A DNA stretch of 14,526 bases, taken from NCBI GenBank assembly GCA_034432595.1, contig DAOUBT010000024.1, forward strand, positions 1-14,526. Reading direction: 5' to 3'. This DNA is from DAOTZR01 sp034432595. GTDB taxonomy: Bacteria > Chloroflexota > Anaerolineae > B4-G1 > SLSP01. Positions 12,719 to 14,526 of this stretch are shown here, piece after piece (position 1 is the stretch's first letter; every line of letters begins with the position of its first letter). A program made the position numbers and the translations under genes. The notes under the pieces are model-generated. The model did no database searches, was not told the origin of the DNA, and saw only the letters and a list, made by a program, of their open reading frames with translations.

Positions 12719-14245
12719 ATGTTAGCCCGCATCAACAGCGCTGCTGTCGTAGGATTGGATGCGCAGCCCATCGAGGTGGAGGTGGATGTCGGTTTTGGCA
12801 TGGCTTCGCTGACGATTGTGGGCCTGCCGGACGCCGCTGTGCGCGAGAGCGCCGAGCGCGTGCGCTCCGCCATCCGCAACAGCGGCCTGGGCTTTCCGGC
12901 CAATCAACGCATCACCATCAACCTCGCCCCCGCCGATTTGCGCAAGGAAGGCCCCACTTACGATCTGCCCATCGCTTTGGGGGTGCTCATGGCGAGCGGG
13001 CAGCTCCCCGCCGACGCTCTGGACGGGGCCTGGGTGCTGGGGGAACTGGCGCTCGATGGGACGCTGCGCCACGCGCGCGGCGTGCTGGCTGTAGCGGACA
13101 TGGCGCGACGGAGTGAGGCGCGCGTCCTCTTTGTTCCCGCCTGCGACGCGCCTGAAGCCGCGTTATTGCCCGACGTGACCGTGTACCCCATCACCACCCT
13201 GAAAGAGCTGGTGCACCACCTGCGCGGCGGGGAAAAGGTGCGGCCCTACACCGGCACGCTGCAGTTTACCCCGCAAACAGCGCGCCCGGCGGTGGATTTT
13301 GCGGAGATTCAGGGGCAGGAGCACGCTAAACGGGCTTTGGAGATTGCGGCCGCAGGTGGCCACAACCTGCTGATGTTGGGACCGCCGGGGTCGGGCAAGA
13401 CTTTGATGGCACGCGCCTTGCCCGGTATTTTGCCCCTGCTCACGCTGGAAGAGGCGCTGGAAATTACGCGCATCTATAGCGTGTCCGATGGTCTCCCGCC
13501 GGATACGCCCCTGATGATGGAACGCCCCTTCCGCGCTCCCCACCACACCATCAGCAACGCCGGGCTGGTGGGCGGGGGACATTGGCCGCGTCCGGGCGAA
13601 ATCAGCCTGGCGCATCGCGGTGTGCTTTTTCTGGATGAGCTGCCGGAATTCAACAGCAAGGTGCTGGAGGTGCTCCGTCAGCCGATGGAGGATAAGGTGG
13701 TCACCATCAGCCGCGCGCAGGGCAGTTTGACGTTCCCCGCCAATTTTATGCTGATTGCGGCGATGAACCCTTGTCCCTGTGGCTATTACGGCGATCCCGA
13801 ACGGGCCTGCACCTGCCCGATGGGGTTGATTCAGCGCTATCGGAAACGCATCTCCGGCCCGCTGCTGGATCGCATTGATTTGCACATCGAGGTGCCGCGC
13901 GTGCCGTATGAGAAGTTGAGCCGCACCACGCCGGGCGAATCCTCGGCGGTGATTCGGGAGCGCGTGGAAGCGGCACGGCAGCGACAGCGCGAGCGCCTGA
14001 GCAGCACGGGGGCTTTGTGCAACGCGGATATGGGGCCGGCGGAGGTTCGCCGCTTCTGCGCGCTGGGGCGCGAAGGGCAGGAGTTGATGCGCACGGCGAT
14101 GCGGCAGATGCAGCTCAGCGCGCGCGGCTATCATCGCGTGCTCAAGGTGGCGCGCACCATCGCCGACCTGGAGGGCAGCGCCGAAATCCGCACCCATCAC
14201 CTGGCCGAGGCGCTGCAATATCGCAATCGCACGCTGGAATTGTAG
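12719..14245 (+). CDS. comM: ComM/YifB-family Mg-chelatase-like AAA+ ATPase
   Basis: A 508-aa AAA+ ATPase of the family whose Vibrio and Haemophilus member ComM is a hexameric branch-migration helicase aiding integration of incoming DNA during natural transformation. The N-terminal Lon-like (ChlI) region runs to about 170 (VGLPDAAVRESAERVRSAI). It is followed by Walker A GPPGSGKT (221-228), Walker B LFLDE (D306, E307) and a paired-cysteine stretch, CPC at 352-354 and CTC at 364-366, a possible metal site common in the family. The C-terminal Mg-chelatase domain contains SARGYHRVLKVARTIADLEG. Length is normal. The ATG at 12719 was preferred over GTG at 12704 because AAGAGG (12708-12713) lies 5 bases before it and MLARINSAAVVGLDA matches the family start. 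It lies 62 bp after res, so it could be read from the same transcript, but it is a common chromosomal gene. Confidence 0.95.
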   Translation: MLARINSAAVVGLDAQPIEVEVDVGFGMASLTIVGLPDAAVRESAERVRSAIRNSGLGFPANQRITINLAPADLRKEGPTYDLPIALGVLMASGQLPADALDGAWVLGELALDGTLRHARGVLAVADMARRSEARVLFVPACDAPEAALLPDVTVYPITTLKELVHHLRGGEKVRPYTGTLQFTPQTARPAVDFAEIQGQEHAKRALEIAAAGGHNLLMLGPPGSGKTLMARALPGILPLLTLEEALEITRIYSVSDGLPPDTPLMMERPFRAPHHTISNAGLVGGGHWPRPGEISLAHRGVLFLDELPEFNSKVLEVLRQPMEDKVVTISRAQGSLTFPANFMLIAAMNPCPCGYYGDPERACTCPMGLIQRYRKRISGPLLDRIDLHIEVPRVPYEKLSRTTPGESSAVIRERVEAARQRQRERLSSTGALCNADMGPAEVRRFCALGREGQELMRTAMRQMQLSARGYHRVLKVARTIADLEGSAEIRTHHLAEALQYRNRTLEL

Positions 14246-14526
14246 GGAACGGTAAGGGCTTGCCCCGCCGGGCTGGCGGTGAACCTCTGGCGGGCGCTTA
14301 TCTCTGCGGCCTTCTGCCGGTATGCTTTGGAAACGCCTGGAAGGGGGCCTGGTAACGGGAGGGTCCTCGTCCATTCTGAACTTTCTGGCTTTGTCCTGTC
14401 CGGCGGTTCGCCCGCGGGCTGCTACGGTGTTGCGCTAGGGCTTATCAATACTCATACTGACATTAACCAAGTCAACCCGCGGTCAGAGCGGGCTGCTGCG
14501 GCGCGGTGTCCATCAGGCACATACCG
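14246..14526. other. Non-coding right edge
   Basis: No credible gene is seen in these 281 bases. A GC-rich 5-bp stem (CCGCC 14265-14269 with GGCGG 14275-14279) lies close after the comM stop, without a U-run. The 14-base string GCGGGCTGCTACGG (14414-14427) recurs at 14488-14501 with one mismatch. The stretch 14356-14379 resembles 5186-5211 (shared end TCCATTCTGA), suggesting a short dispersed intergenic motif. An AT-richer block at about 14440-14475 might hold a promoter, but I see no good hexamer pair. Confidence 0.4.

Noticed and set aside
13163..14374. 403-codon open frame on the minus strand opposite comM
   Set aside because: Antisense to the well-supported ComM gene; the translation is rich in R, H, Q and A with no motif.

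Overview
The window is about 14.5 kb of GC-rich bacterial DNA carrying nine protein-coding genes and no rRNA, tRNA or CRISPR array that I could find. The gene families (an AspC-like aminotransferase joined to Tgt, an MtaD-like deaminase, a DUF362 protein, PrsW, ComM) and the many short GC-rich intergenic hairpins resemble a Chloroflexota (Anaerolineae-type) genome. That assignment is an impression from family resemblance, not a search result.

Layout. Positions 172-2479 (minus strand) hold a two-gene unit, a class I aminotransferase followed by tgt (queuosine tRNA modification), with overlapping or abutting ends. A 145-bp divergent control region (2480-2624) holds two back-to-back sigma70-type promoters that share a palindromic -10 box. 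Positions 2625-5180 (plus) hold an amidohydrolase of the MTA/SAH-deaminase family and a DUF362 protein with a predicted C-terminal membrane anchor, 9 bp apart. Positions 5384-6403 encode a PrsW-family intramembrane protease. Positions 6464-12656 encode a type III-like restriction-modification operon: Mod (N6-adenine methyltransferase), a small HUH/Y1 transposase of the REP-associated (RAYT) type, and Res (superfamily 2 helicase plus PD-(D/E)XK nuclease). Positions 12719-14245 encode a ComM/YifB AAA+ ATPase. The first 171 and last 281 bases have no convincing gene.

The most interesting part is the restriction locus. A short palindromic repeat (14-bp arms, 3-nt loop) occurs at four sites between 8222 and 10024 and nowhere else that I could find in the window. 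One copy lies in frame inside mod, one covers the mod stop codon, one supplies the stop codon of the RAYT gene, and one lies in frame inside res between the Walker A and DEAH motifs, where a 21-bp unit is exactly duplicated. There are two arm variants and the changes are compensatory on both arms, as expected if the folded hairpin is conserved. This looks like a RAYT gene sitting among its own REP/BIME elements, which have spread into the reading frames of a defence operon without breaking them.

Two further points concern the same operon. The target-recognition part of mod (about 6960-7580) is markedly AT-richer than the rest of the gene, suggesting an exchanged specificity domain. Res ends in an extra helical region with an R-N-x4-H motif typical of HEPN ribonucleases, so the protein may combine DNA restriction with an RNase or toxin-like domain. 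All functional statements come from visible motifs and family knowledge; no search was run.
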